Shown here piece by piece: positions 37,241-48,876 of a stretch of DNA of 64,000 nucleotides. A program made the position numbers and the translations under genes. A model generated the notes under the pieces. That model was not told the origin of the DNA, did not search any database, and was given only the letters and a program-made list of their open reading frames with translations. The DNA is from Warburgia ugandensis. Its lineage: Eukaryota > Streptophyta > Magnoliopsida > Canellales > Canellaceae. Location of the stretch: positions 39,187,880 to 39,251,879 of the forward strand of contig CP141132.1 in assembly GCA_035236585.1 (NCBI GenBank). Direction: 5' to 3'. Positions within the stretch are counted from its first letter, which is position 1, and every line of letters starts with the position of its first letter.

Positions 37241-37741
37241 ACTACATTATTTTGGGTCCCACTATTGATCTATCCCTTCCCTTATTTCCGTGGACAGTTA
37301 TTAATGAAATGCCCAACTACTCCACATCCAAAACATCATGATGGCTATCTCTGCTTGGGTTGCGGCAGGTGTCATCCCTCTCGAGGACAAGGCTGGTTAG
37401 GATGAGCTCTCCTATACCTAGGACACCATTTCTGCTTAGGGTCTTCGCTTTTTCTGATAATGTGCTATTGACTATGGGATTTTCATGACTTAGTAGAAGA
37501 GAAGGGCCTCTTACCTTATAGACTAGTTGACATTACTGCTGCTCTTTTCACTTCCAATAGTACTTGATATAACCATAGGCTATATCTGGGCCTACTGTTA
37601 CAGTAGTTGTAGGTATGGCAAAATGAATTACAACACTTATGCCACAATCTTTGCAACTTAATTACTCAACATTGAAGACACGGTAGGTGTGGTGCCCGAA
37701 GTGGAGGGTGTAGATCTAGGTCTTCTCCTATGAGGAGGCAT
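37241..37741 (-). pseudogene. Element B gag remnant with intact zinc knuckle
   Basis: Reverse strand, starting with ATG at 37741-37739 (MPPHRRRPRSTPSTSG). Several stops follow, and the middle of gag appears to have been lost since the knuckle comes only about 400 bp after the start. At 37294-37335 an intact CX2CX4HX4C knuckle is readable (CFGCGVVGHFINNC). It lies just inside the 5' LTR and primer site, the normal gag position. Not functional. Confidence 0.75.
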
Positions 37742-37842
37742 TTGTTCAAAATGAACACAATTTTGTGTGAGTTTCCTTTCAAAACTCACAATAATCAACC
37801 CCACTTCATGGACTTTTTGGGTTGGGCTGTGAGTGAATGAGC

Positions 37843-37857
37843 AGCTTTGATAGCAAA
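37843..37857 (-). other. Primer-binding site of element B (decayed)
   Basis: The reverse strand reads TTGCTATCAAAGCTG two bases after the LTR end, derived from the Met-tRNA-complementary TGGTATCAGAGC form. Confidence 0.6.
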
Positions 37858-37858
37858 C

Positions 37859-40302
37859 TATGATGACCCAAGTTTTATAACACTTTTTAAATTCTTTTCA
37901 AAATGTGGGGCCTCAAGTTTGAAACAATTCATAAAACAAATAACAAAAGCATTCTCAATGAAAGGGATTTTAAAACCATGAGTGCAAACTTCAAGTCATT
38001 ATATATTAAGTTTATAATTTAGTCTAATTTTTAAATCTTGAAAAACTCAAATAAAATTTTCATTTTTCTAGTACATCATGTAATTTACTTCTTCAATATC
38101 CATCCAATTGATAGCCATAATCCTTGCATCAATGAAAATAAATTTCCAAATACACAATCAACATTACAATACAAGCGTGATTAATATATACCCTCAACAA
38201 AAGATATTTCAATTAGCTACTTGCCTCATCCTTCTTCAATCCTGTCTATCATTCTCAATATCTAAGGCAATGCAAAAATAGCATAAAGCTTCTTCAAGCT
38301 AGGCTTGATAGGTACATGCAAATTTAATAATAACTTAAGAAAGATAAACATGCAATAAATGATCTAAACTTCATAGTCTCAAAAGCATGCAATAAAAAGC
38401 TTCAATATAAAAATATTTCTATCATGGTTTCCAATATTAATGATAAATAATGGTGAGATAAATCATGAGAAGCACACAAAATCAATCATCACACAGCATC
38501 AAGGCTCATGAATATATATACAGTCTATTTAAAACTCAAGAATGTCTCAATATAAATATGCATATGATCAAAGAGGGGCACCCTAACATGCTAGTCCTAG
38601 AATGTTCCATACAACCACATGTCCAGTCATAATTACTCATATCAATCCTCCAGGCATTGTCATGCCATGGGTACATTAGACTATGTCTATCCTTATGTGC
38701 TCATAGTGCTGCATGAAAATACAAAACAACCATATGGACCATCGTGTTGCAATGATTACTAACTCCCTCGTCTACAAACTACTACTCCCCATCTACACTA
38801 GAACAGAAGACCATGTCCATTGAACTTGGGGAGGATAGGACTTGTAGTGTGAATTGCCTATGAAACCACGCTATGAATTTGCCCTTTCTATAGGGCAAGT
38901 GTCTATCATCTCACAAAGTTAGAGAACAAGTGGTTAACCCTGCATCCCTCGTAGCATACAACATCCACTAGGCACAAACACTTATAAAAAATTCACAAAA
39001 TCACATAAATGGTTCAATATCTCAAAGGCAATAGATGAAAACAAAATGTTTGATGTAAAAAATTCTATAAGCACTTGTGGCTCACCATCCCAAAGCATTG
39101 CCCCTCTCTCGGAGTCACCTCTCAAGGACCAACCACCAAGCCTCCACAGTGAATCTAGGTAAACATAAGTGATATAATAAATCATTCAATGTCTCAATAT
39201 ATGATAACAATATTGATAGAAATTAATGTCTTCTATGGATAGTGGAATCATATTCAAAATCATATATTTCCACTATTGCTTATGAAATAATTATATTTAT
39301 ATAATAAAAGTCATACGTTTGTGGAAACATGAAAATCATAGTGCTTATGAAAGTGTGAAATGTATACATGTTGGATAATAGTCTCATTAAGGTCATAGTG
39401 TAACAATACATATACATAATATCCATTATAGACATGGAGTAGTATGATGAATTCATTGATCTTAATAGAAAACATGTTAATATTAGATGCCATTACCTAC
39501 CTCAAATGAAGAAAAGTCATCTAGTAAAGCAACCTCTTTATTTTGTATAGTCAGGTGTACTAATTAGATCACTTACTATTCTATGTTTATCATTTCTGAC
39601 AGCTTCATATCATCATTATTCTAAATCTTTTGGTGTTCATTCATTGCTAATTATGGATCTAGACTCTCAAATCCTTTGTTTGATCTTTAGATCTTGGTTG
39701 TCAATCATAGATCACAATCAAGATCACTTGATTTCTCTCCAACCACATTGATCTGTGTCTTGTAAATAGTCCTTTTCTCATATCCATAATTGATTCATTG
39801 TTCTCGTAGTCAAATCTGAACTTGATTGGTCAAATCTTACTAAATTTGATGTCATTGGGAGAGAGGACAAAGAGGAGGGAGAGAGAGAAGAGAAAGAAAG
39901 GGAGAGAGGAATAGAGAGAGACAGAGAGAGATACAGGGAGAATAAATGGGGGAGGGAAATCAACATTTAAATCTAATTAATATTTTTTTTATATATATAA
40001 CGATTACCTGCAGCTAATGAGATAATCATTACATTTAATTTTGTGAAACTATAAACCTAGCATTTATGGCTGCTTACCAGCTCCTTGATTATGACTTTTT
40101 CATCCAAACTCCAATTTTAGCATACTTAATGTCATTGGATTTGTTCTTCTGAGTAGATTACTAACATTGATGTTTCAAAGGTTAATTTCATGACTTTCAT
40201 TTGCTATCCTTAAAAATCAAAATCTTGGTAATTAAATTTTGTGTGTCTCCTTTTCAATTCAATTACTTCACATAAAAAGAATTAAAAATTAGGAGTGTTA
40301 CA
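37859..40302 (-). repeat. Element B 5' LTR
   Basis: Runs from TATGATGACCC (TG lost to TA) to 'gtgttaca' at 40302, followed by AAAGT. It aligns with 22704-24866 and 33860-34395 and lacks the roughly 0.8 kb between these (deletion near 39855). A GA-rich purine block lies at 39858-39955. Confidence 0.85.
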
Positions 40303-40307
40303 AAAGT
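40303..40307. repeat. Target-site duplication AAAGT (right) of element B
   Basis: Identical to 22699-22703 and directly adjacent to the LTR end. Confidence 0.8.
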
Positions 40308-41590
40308 GGATTTGATTTTTTTCAAAATTAATTTATTTCAATATCACAATTAAATACATTATAAATTTGTATGATCAAAACATGACAAATAGGATCCATG
40401 TCTAAAATCAATTAATATTAATTCTTATGACATTTCATTTGAATATCATATATAAATCCAATTGAAATGAGACAAATCATTGAATTCATATTGCACGTCG
40501 AGTTCCAATCATGAAAATGTATGATGGATAACAATACTAACAAAATATCATCAAACTCGTAAAATAATTAAAATATTCACTAGTGGTTCCAAACAAACAT
40601 GGCCCACATCCACCCAATCACATCTGGGTCCACATTCAAGTATCAGTGCAGTCATCCCAATCATAAATGGGTCCACATCCAGCAGTCATGAGTAATCACA
40701 TCATCATCATGCCACAATGGCCTAAGGTATCAATACCTTATTGTACATACGTTGCCTCAATAATGGCCTAGGGTGTCATCACCCTATCACATCCATGGAA
40801 TAGTACTTATAGGCCTAGGGTCTCACCTCCCTATTGTAACCATGGTGCAGTGCCTTTGCAATGACCTAGGGTCTCCATCACCCTATCACGAGTATGGTGC
40901 AGTGCCTTCTAGCCAAGGGCATCTCTCTATTGCTTCCATAACATGTTGCCTCATCATAATGGCTTAGGGTATCACTACCTATCGAGTCAATGATGTGGTG
41001 CCTTCAAGTCTAAGGCATCTTCCTATCACATCCATAGAGGAGTGCCTCATCCCATTGACATAAAATTGTAAAACATATCATGGCAAAAAGCATGTAGGGA
41101 GCATGGGTATTCATACACTCTGAATACAATTCAATTAGTCTTACAAATTATTTACAATTTAAATCATATCATGCCACTTATATAGTTTTCATCTAATTGA
41201 GAACCACCAAGCTACTTGCTTGTCCATTGTATATCCACAAAAATATCATATATTATAAGTATTTGGTAACTACATACCAAAAATGCATCTCTTTAAGCTT
41301 TCAATCATATTAAAAAACATTGTTGATATAAAACATGTAGTTTAATTCAAATCGTGCCTTTTAAATAGTTTGCATGATTTTTTAAATCATGTAATGATAA
41401 TCATAATATGAACAACTTCTCATTTTCTCATATGTATTTATTTGTCAAACTATAGCATTTTCATTCCATAAATTAGGTTATAAATACTACAAGTATGGCA
41501 ACGTATATTCATTGCATTTTAAAACAATATAAGCAATTAAAATCATATGTTGCTGTCAAATAATGTCATGCATTATTAGAATAATTGGTG
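40308..41590 (-). repeat. LTR F, probable second part
   Basis: No gene is seen. By the target duplication this must be the sequence that once continued from 22703, so it should be the rest of LTR F. It contains a hairpin minisatellite (40716-41053) and near 41210 an 'aagctacttgc' block like those beside LTR hairpins. The LTR assignment is positional; I could not align it base by base. Confidence 0.45.
40716..41053. repeat. Seven-copy hairpin minisatellite (~48-bp unit)
   Basis: Degenerate tandem units built on 'ggcctagggtntcatcaccctatcac' and 'catggtgcagtgcctt'. Each of the better units has a small hairpin: TAAGGTA/TACCTTA (40723-40740), TAGGGT/ACCCTA (40769-40786), TAGGG/CCCTA (40816-40833), TAGGGT/ACCCTA (40867-40885). 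Units 5 to 7 are more decayed. Confidence 0.8.
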
Positions 41591-42475
41591 TACCTTTAAA
41601 ATTACTTGCAAGCATATGAATCAAAGTATTATTGAACACGAGATGTCAATCCCATGAGAATCTCATAGTTTTGTATGTTGGATGGACCTTATTTGAAGTG
41701 TTTAAATAGAAGTCACCCAAGTTCCATGCGCATGATCCATGGGGTGGTGCACATGCTTCATGGGTTGAATATACTCACAATTCAACAAGCCAAAGCACAC
41801 TACCTTATATTTTAATCAAAGCACTTAATAAACAACTTAAAAAGATAAATGGGTTCCAAATGAATCAAACAAATATGATGTATTGAATCTTGAAAACCAA
41901 GCATGAACTTTGAATGAAAAATTCTTGATTTTAAACACTTAAGAATGTTGAATAAAACCATGGAAAGAAATTGAAGTGGCATATTTTATGCAAGATAACA
42001 CTCAATATCTAAGGTACATTGCTACTATAATCAAGCATAAACAATAATCCTTAAAGAAATTTATTAATTGAATGCCAAAGTACATCAAATATAGTGATCA
42101 TTACACATAGATTAGAACATGAAAAATACACACTATTTCCACACTTAAAACTTGATTCAAATCAAACATCCAACACACTCAAATGCTATCAAACTAGACT
42201 ATGATACATGTAAGTGATATTGGAGAGAGAATTGAAGAGAAAGATGTTTAGAATGATGGGGCTAGTTAAGGTTAAAAAAATGCTTAGAACTAGTTCCAAA
42301 TTCAAGCTAAAAAACATGGAATTTAAGGAGGAAAATCAATGATTCAAGATTTTCCTTCTCTTAGATGTTACTACTAGAGGATAGTTATCTTGGATATTTG
42401 ATGAATAAGTAAGAAAATTTAAGAAATTGGAAGCAATGAAATGAGGGAAAACAATGAGGAATTATAAGTGTGAAA
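41591..42475 (-). repeat. C-type LTR fragment (third copy)
   Basis: Matches the element C LTRs at the start ('ggtgtacctttaaaattact', 'gtatgttggatgg'), at the 'gatccatggggtggtg' block and at 'gaatgatggggctagtt'. The part beyond about 42475 is missing and replaced by the gag-protease remnant. Confidence 0.7.
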
Positions 42476-42589
42476 GCAAATAGGCCCAACTGAATTTATC
42501 ATATTTACACTGTGCAAGTCATAGAGACACCACCAAGCTACTTACAAACATTAAAAGATGCTTAGCTCTAATGTCATATTACCAAAGGA

Positions 42590-43734
42590 AAATTTCATGT
42601 CACCATTTCATAGTTAATTAAGGCATTGGACGTAGCTTGGAATGGTCATCCCAAAATGATTGGTATCTCATTCTTCTCATTCATTACTAGTTGTGTATCT
42701 AAAATTAGAAAATCAATAGCAAAGCATAATCATTCTACCTAAACAAGCATATATTCTACTACCCCTCTCGGTATCTTTGCAGAATAGTCAGCCATCTAGA
42801 CCTAGCTGTACATATACCCAATATGGTAGTAGGTTAACACTAGATCCTAAATTATGAAAAGCTTGTAACTCTTTTTCCTGCCCCCCGTCCTCTCACTTCG
42901 TTTCGTTCTTCCTCTGTACCGTCGCCTAAATGAAGACATCAGATCAGTCTGACTTTCCCAAATGCCCACCTTCATGATGTATGATGTTGATGAATAGAAC
43001 TAACTTGTTCAGTTAAAAATGTTTTCTTTTGAATATTTAATCTTCTTTTAATGGTGTAAAGATCTTTTAGGAATTTGGCATATGGTGAAATTTGTTTTAT
43101 AACATCCGAGATCAATTATTAATCTTGAATTGCTTAAAAATTTCCAAAATCTCATCATTAAACATAGCCTTTGGAGGATGATGGGATTTGTTTTAGGCAT
43201 TTAATCTTCTTTTAGTGTTGTAAAAATCTTTTAGGAATTTGGCGTATGATGGAATTTGTTTTATAGTGTTCAAGATAGTATATTGATCTTGACTTGCTTG
43301 AAAATTTCCAAAATTTCATCCTTAGAGGCAAGCTTTGGAGCTTAATGCAACGTCTAAGAGAATTAAGTAGGAACATGGCAAGGCTCAATGGGTGGGAAGG
43401 GTTTCCTCATCTATAGATTTTTCTTTTTCTTTATATTGAGGAGGTTCCTAAACCTTATCAGCCTTTGTAGGACTTGATTGTCAATTACTTTACCACTCTT
43501 AAGAATAGTAATGGCCTTAGATTGTTCCACGGTTGAACTTGAAGAACCCTCTATTTCAACAACATAAGCACCTTTAGGATTTGTTTTTGATTGGGCAAGA
43601 AATGTCCCTTTAGTAAGTGTCTGCATGAGTTGAGTCATCATGTTCTTCATTTCATTCATGGATTGTTCAGATTGAGCATTTTTCTTCTCTCGATTTTGGA
43701 TGAATTGAGGAACATTATTCCCTAATATCCTCAT
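42590..43734 (-). pseudogene. Tat/Athila-like gag-protease remnant (element G)
   Basis: Reverse strand. The frame 43734-43411 (107 codons) reads the C-terminal gag region with NMMTQLMQTL and AITILKSGKVID, wording typical of Tat/Athila gag before the protease. Further along, a gag block reads YAKFLKDFYNTKRRLN (43210-43260), and at 42590-42840 protease pieces are visible: SVNLLPYWVYVQLGL and, with stops, IPIILG then PFQATSNALINYE. The order along the strand is disturbed by a 164-bp tandem duplication and frameshifts. It is a relic. The neighbouring C-type LTR fragment may be from the same element, but that is inference. Confidence 0.75.
43035..43355 (-). repeat. 164-bp tandem duplication inside gag remnant
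   Basis: Two units starting 'atttaatcttctttta' at 43035 and 43199. Both carry, on the reverse strand, the gag motif YAKFLKD followed by a KRRLN block. The second copy shows several substitutions, so the duplication is not recent. Confidence 0.85.
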
Positions 43735-43735
43735 A

Positions 43736-44055
43736 GGCGTTGGAATCTTATTTCTAAGTACATTCCATATTTTGATGTCTTAGGTTTTAGTTATGAGTAA
43801 AATTATCATTTTACTCTTTTATTCATAAAAATAGAGAAAAATAAGGATTTTTCATCTGGACTCAGAATTTGACATACTTACAATCATTCTGATAGGTTTT
43901 TTGAGTACATAACAAATATCCAAGTTTTAAGTCTTAATTTTAATTTTATAAAAAATATATTTTCCTGGAACTCAAAGCTCTAGTTCTACTTTTAAAATTT
44001 GAACTTTTAATTTTTAATAATTCAATTATATTCATAAAAAATTGGGGTTGTTACA
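43736..44055 (-). repeat. Element D 3' LTR fragment
   Basis: 320 bp matching 59128-59430, ending 'gttgttaca'. Truncated on the left by the gag remnant of element G. Confidence 0.8.
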
Positions 44056-46027
44056 ATCTTCCCCCGTTATAATAATTTCATCATCGAAATTTGCTTATCA
44101 ACTCACTCAAGAGTTTTTCATAGTTCTTTCATAGCTTTGCACATGTGGCCTTACCACTTAAGGAAATCTCTATTTCCCTTCATTCATTTCACATACTACC
44201 TTCTCCTCAAAGGTATAAATCACATGGTTGGTTCATCTATTGACATATTAAATGCTCACACGTGATGAACCTTGCTAATGCATTATTCACTTAAGCTGAT
44301 TCTTGCTAGACTTTCCAAAAGGATTAATAACTCTTAATTGAGTTATCCTTTTGTTTCAAAACCTTCTATTTCACTTGACTGGTATACTAAATTTCTACTC
44401 CTCATTTTCACCAATCTTTCAATACTTCAGATTTTTTCATTCTAACTTGTATTGCTCATCCTCATTCCTCTTCAACTTATACAAGTTTGACATATCTTCT
44501 ACAATATGTATAGTCCTTAGACTATCTATCAAAATGACACATTGATTGGATTCTATAATTTCAACTATTGTTCTTTGTAACCATCTTCCAATATTTGGAA
44601 GTAATCATCTCTTTCCTTATTCTTCCATTATTTGGAAGTGATTACTTCATTTCTACTCTAAAATTTTCATACCTCTTTACTCTTTCCTTCTATTGAGAAT
44701 TTCTTTTCAAATTCTGTCATTGAATAACAGTTTCCTTATAATGATTCTTCCCTCATTCTCATTCCGTCTATTGTTTCTGTAACACTCTTTGGGTGCTATT
44801 TTATTCATAATACTTGACTTTCTACATTTTTCCTTCCAAGATAGTGTCATTTAAATCTTCATATATATTCATTATCCTCTTTTATTATCTCTTTCTCATA
44901 TTCAAAACAATATTCTGAAAATTCTTACAATCCATGATAATATTTATCTCTTTCCCTTTCATCATATATATATATATATATCATTGGTTTCAAAATATCT
45001 AGATTAAGCATTTTCTCATGCTTCTTTCAAGCATACTCATAAATTTTTCATATCATACTAACCCTTTATTTGAAGTATTCTTGATAATTCCTATTAAAAG
45101 AGTCCATATTGACTTTGTAGTTATCCACTCTCACGCCTTTAAAAACTCCATTATTTATCATATATTCTTCAATTCTCAACAATCTACCATAAACTCTTTA
45201 GGGTTTATGTAATCAATGGCAAGATTGCACTAAAAGAATGTCCTTATGTTATACAATCAGTAAGAGATAAATTTCTCTAATTGTCAGTGCCATTTCATAT
45301 TTTAGTATCATATTCCACCTTTGTTGGATCAAATTCCATATCATCCTCAAAATTTATATGGCCCTAAACTTTGTTTTCTTCAATCAACATGTACACTTAC
45401 CAGATAGCTGACAAGTTTTGTAAGTGTCTAACATATATTCTATAAATGATCTTGATTTTCTTAAATCCATTTCCATATATCATTACCACTTCATCTAATA
45501 TATTTCATTCTCCTCAAATTCATGAATATCATTTATCCAACTCATATAACTCAAAATCTGTTTTGATATTATACTATGATGTTTCATTTCCAATTCCCAA
45601 TTAATGATAATAAATTTGGAAATGCTCATCCATATAGAGTGAAAGGGTACTTAATTCCCTCAATAATATCATTTATGTTCAATGCATCCTCACATTGATC
45701 CTTCCTTTTTCTTTTTCCAAGGAAATTTGTTACTTTCCTAATGTAAATTTCTATAATCACTCATAATCCTTAAAATTTGTTTTTCAACTCATTCAAATAA
45801 GTTGATGTCATTTCCCTCAACTACTATAGATATTTCCTCATTCAATATCATGTTAGAATGAATATCTTTGAAATATCTTAAAATTTCTAACCACATATTT
45901 CTCCCAAAAATCTGGATTCATACCTCATTCATAATCGTCTCATTTAACCAAAATTTATACTTAAGTTCAATTGCCTATATTTATTTATAGGTCTTCATTC
46001 ATCATTTTTATTTCACCATTCCTTCAA
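44056..46027 (-). pseudogene. Element D pol 3' end, decayed
   Basis: Starts (reverse sense, 3' end) with a polypurine tract at 44056-44070 and then follows the element I pol end colinearly: 'aataatttcatcatcgaaattt' against 48699-48720, 'catgtggcctta' against 48782, and 'ccttttgtttcaaaacc...' against 49089-49130. This makes it the integrase/chromodomain end of a related element. No frame of useful length remains. It stops abruptly at 46027. Confidence 0.6.
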
Positions 46028-47119
46028 CCCTTAACCACTATATTCATCATTCACTAGAATGACCATAGCTCAACCTTTCATAAGGTTCCTATAAGCATGT
46101 TTACCCTAAGTACTCTTTCTAATGGATTTTTAATTAAGTCCATGAATATTTATAATGTCATTCATGTGGTTTATTATTCTTTTCCTAGTCTGGGCCAAGG
46201 ATTTGATAATCCTTATATTGTCCTACTAACTATAGCCCTTACTAATTAAGTCCAAAGTACTCCATTCTTATTTGTGTCATGAAACTCTACTTTCTCATTA
46301 GAATACATTTTTGATGTTTTATGCTCTTTATCTCATAACAAGTAGATCTACTAATAACATTTAACCATAAATGAATTATAAATTCAAAGCATAAAACTAC
46401 ATAATTTAACATTTAATTATAATGAGGCAAGGTACTTAAAATAATTAAATCTAGCACCTTATGATAATAATGAAATCATATCATGCTAAAGTCTAAATGT
46501 TATATTAGCATGCTTTATAACATAATCATATTTAAAACGCTATTATATAAAATGAAACTAATTACATTAATATTTTTAGAAACCTTTACTTATGATCCAA
46601 CCATTTGATCTTAGATTTTTCCCTTTGATTAAGGGTATTAGTTATATTTAGGGAATTTTCTTTATTAAGGTCCAAAGATCATATTGATCTATTTTTTTCA
46701 TAATCCATCCATGATTTCCTTAGATTTCATAATATCAACATTCATTCTATCGATCCCAAGGATCTGAGCACACTTGATCTCATTGATCAAGTGGGTCCCT
46801 TTGTATTTTTAGGATTTTTCTACCATAATGGGTAGATCCCTTAATATATCTCGAAATAAACCATAGATCTTACTTTATTTTAATAGTATATCATTATTAA
46901 AACATAATTTTAAGATCTGATCATCTCAGATCTTGAAGATCTAGGTAATTGGAAACTTGTTTCTTTAATATAGAAAGTTTTACTTAATATTATGTCCATT
47001 TTATCATTTCATCAGAAAATAGAGGTTTCAAGCTTTCCATAGCTTCTTTCCGATCTCATTTTGGAGTTCAAATGGCTCCGAAATTGGATCTGGAAGTTCA
47101 CAGTCTTTCCTAGGGCTTA

Positions 47120-47430
47120 GATTTGATCTGAGCCCAAGGAACGGACGGCCCAGATCTTTCGGGCGGAAAACCAAGCCTGGCGGACGCGTTCGGTTCGTTG
47201 GGCGCGTCTGCTAGGATGAACTGATGAAGCCCCCTTACGGGGGCATCCACAGACGCGGACGGGACGAGCAGGACGCTCGTCATCCGTGCGCCCGTAACGG
47301 GGACTCCCGTCTGGCACGTCCGCTCATGGGTTTGACGGACGTGCCATAGTCTCACTTGGGATGACATCCCACGCACAGCGTACGCCGTTTCCGACGATGT
47401 GTCACGTGTGCGTCTTGGGCGCCGTTAGAT
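47120..47430 (-). promoter_or_regulatory. CpG-rich dyad block, element I 3' LTR
   Basis: A sharply CpG-rich stretch in AT-rich DNA, downstream of the TATA box in the sense of transcription. It includes perfect 10-bp arms GGCACGTCCG (47313-47322) and CGGACGTGCC (47336-47345). The short reverse frames across it are probably due only to the lack of TA-rich stop codons. Confidence 0.6.
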
Positions 47431-48057
47431 CTAGAGATCAGACAGTCCATTCTGGACCGTCCAATCAATCTTCTCTCAATTGAGGGCCCAAAACGTCTCT
47501 GATCATTGTGAAAATTCTACCCTAAGCGTTTTGGACCCTTCTGGATCGATTGGTGTAGTCAGAATTTTCATCTGAGCACTCTATGATCCAGAATTAAGGG
47601 TTTTGGTGTTTACTTTATTTTTACCTTTTTATTACCAAAATAAAATAGTATTAAACACCTATAGAAAGTATTTCCACCTACCAGATTGGAGAAAAAACCT
47701 CAGTTATATGCCTAATTTAAAAAGAATACCTTGTTGATGAAGATATGGCCTAAGATCCACCTTTCTTGCAAATTTCCATTATTTGAACCATTGGATCTTG
47801 AAATTGCTTTGGGGGTTTTGTAGAATAGATTTGTTGAGAAGTTTTGTATGGTGGACTTGATCAAATTAGATTTGGAACAGAGTGCCTAATTGATTTTAGG
47901 TCTCTTGTTCCAATCTAAAAAGAAAAACAAATTGAAAAGAGAGATATCTCTTGGAAATTTTGGGTTTTTGGGGAGGGATCTACGTCTAATTTTTCAGGGA
48001 GAGTGAAGAAAATTTCGTGGGGATTTTATGAGTATTTTTGGAGGATTTTTGGGGTTG

Positions 48058-48066
48058 TATTTATAG
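48058..48066 (-). promoter_or_regulatory. TATA box, element I 3' LTR
   Basis: The reverse strand reads CTATAAATA about 620 bp into the LTR; the matching box in the 5' LTR is at 57346-57354. Confidence 0.6.
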
Positions 48067-48683
48067 CCATTTTGGGTCTTTTTTCATGATTATAATGTTT
48101 TATTTTTTATTATTAAATGGCATGAAAGTCTCCCATGCTCCATTTTTTCTTCCTCATGCCCCATTTTTCTTCCCCAAGATCAGCTGATGTTTGTTGACCC
48201 ATCACTTCACACGGGTTGCTGATAAGATTGGTTTTTGGGTCCCTTGTGGGCCCCATGTGGGCCCCACATGGTGGAAAAATACTGTTTTGCCATTTATGCA
48301 TAAAATTTTGGGTTTTATTCTCATGATCTCGGATTTGAGTGTACTTAGTGGCATTGCATTCGTATTTCTCAATACATTCTAAATTTTGATGTGTTATATT
48401 TTGATTTTTGGGATATTTTGATTTTTGGGTAAAATTACTATTTTACCCCTTTTGTCCAAGAAATGAAGAAACTTAAGGATTTCTCATCCGAATTCAGAAT
48501 TTGTCGTGCTTACAGTCATTTTGAAGGGTTTGCTAAGTTTAATTTCAATTTTACATGTCTTATGATTTGATTATACTTTTATAAAATGTATATTCTAAAT
48601 AACCCTAATATTTTAGCTTGAAATATCTGAAACTCAAACTTTATTGATTTTCTCAATCAATTACAAAAATTGGAGTTATTACA

Positions 48684-48699
48684 ATCTTCCCCCCTTACA
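48684..48699 (-). other. Polypurine tract of element I
   Basis: The reverse strand reads TGTAAGGGGGGAAGAT directly before the 3' LTR start (TGTAATAACTCC). Confidence 0.75.
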
Positions 48700-48732
48700 A
48701 TAATTTCGTCCTCGAAATTTGTAATACACTAC

Positions 48733-48876
48733 TTACTCAAACAAACTAGGGTGCGTCTTCCTCATTTTTACTTCCATTTCCCACGTGGCTTCCTCAACAG
48801 AGTGATGTTGCCATAGGACTTTTACCAACGGAATGCTTTTGGTTCTTAACTTCTGTTCCTTGCGGTCCAGAATTCA
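48733..48876 (-). pseudogene. Element I chromodomain-like tail
   Basis: After the TGA at codon 1418 the same frame continues for 46 codons with ILDRKEQKLR, PLVKVLWQHH, EEATWE and HPSLFE, the chromodomain-type tail of plant chromoviruses. The stop means this tail would be absent from the protein. Confidence 0.8.

Larger units (their letters stand above)
22704..40302 (-). mobile_element. Element B: old complete Gypsy element with nested element C
   Basis: Reverse-strand element: 3' LTR (22704-24866 plus 33301-34395), decayed internal region (34396-37858), 5' LTR (37859-40302), bounded by AAAGT on both sides. Element C (24867-33300) sits inside the 3' LTR; without it B is about 9.2 kb. The two LTRs differ by roughly 15-20 percent by eye in the 23160-23330 versus 38310-38470 stretch, so the insertion is old. 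The internal frame is degraded beyond function. Confidence 0.85.
46028..48683 (-). repeat. Element I 3' LTR, lacking its last 2.06 kb
   Basis: Matches 55300-57954 at a constant offset of 9271 and ends 'gagttattaca' at 48683. The part equivalent to 53243-55299 is absent; the left edge joins element D pol at 46027/46028. It contains a TATA box (48058-48066) and the CpG-rich block (47120-47430). Confidence 0.85.

Noticed and set aside
40716-41053. CRISPR-like array
   Set aside because: Units vary, there are no constant repeats with unique spacers, and the context is plant retrotransposon DNA.
47110-47376. 88-codon reverse frame and its overlap
   Set aside because: Open only because the CpG-rich block lacks TA-rich stop codons; broken in the sister LTR at 56420-56700.
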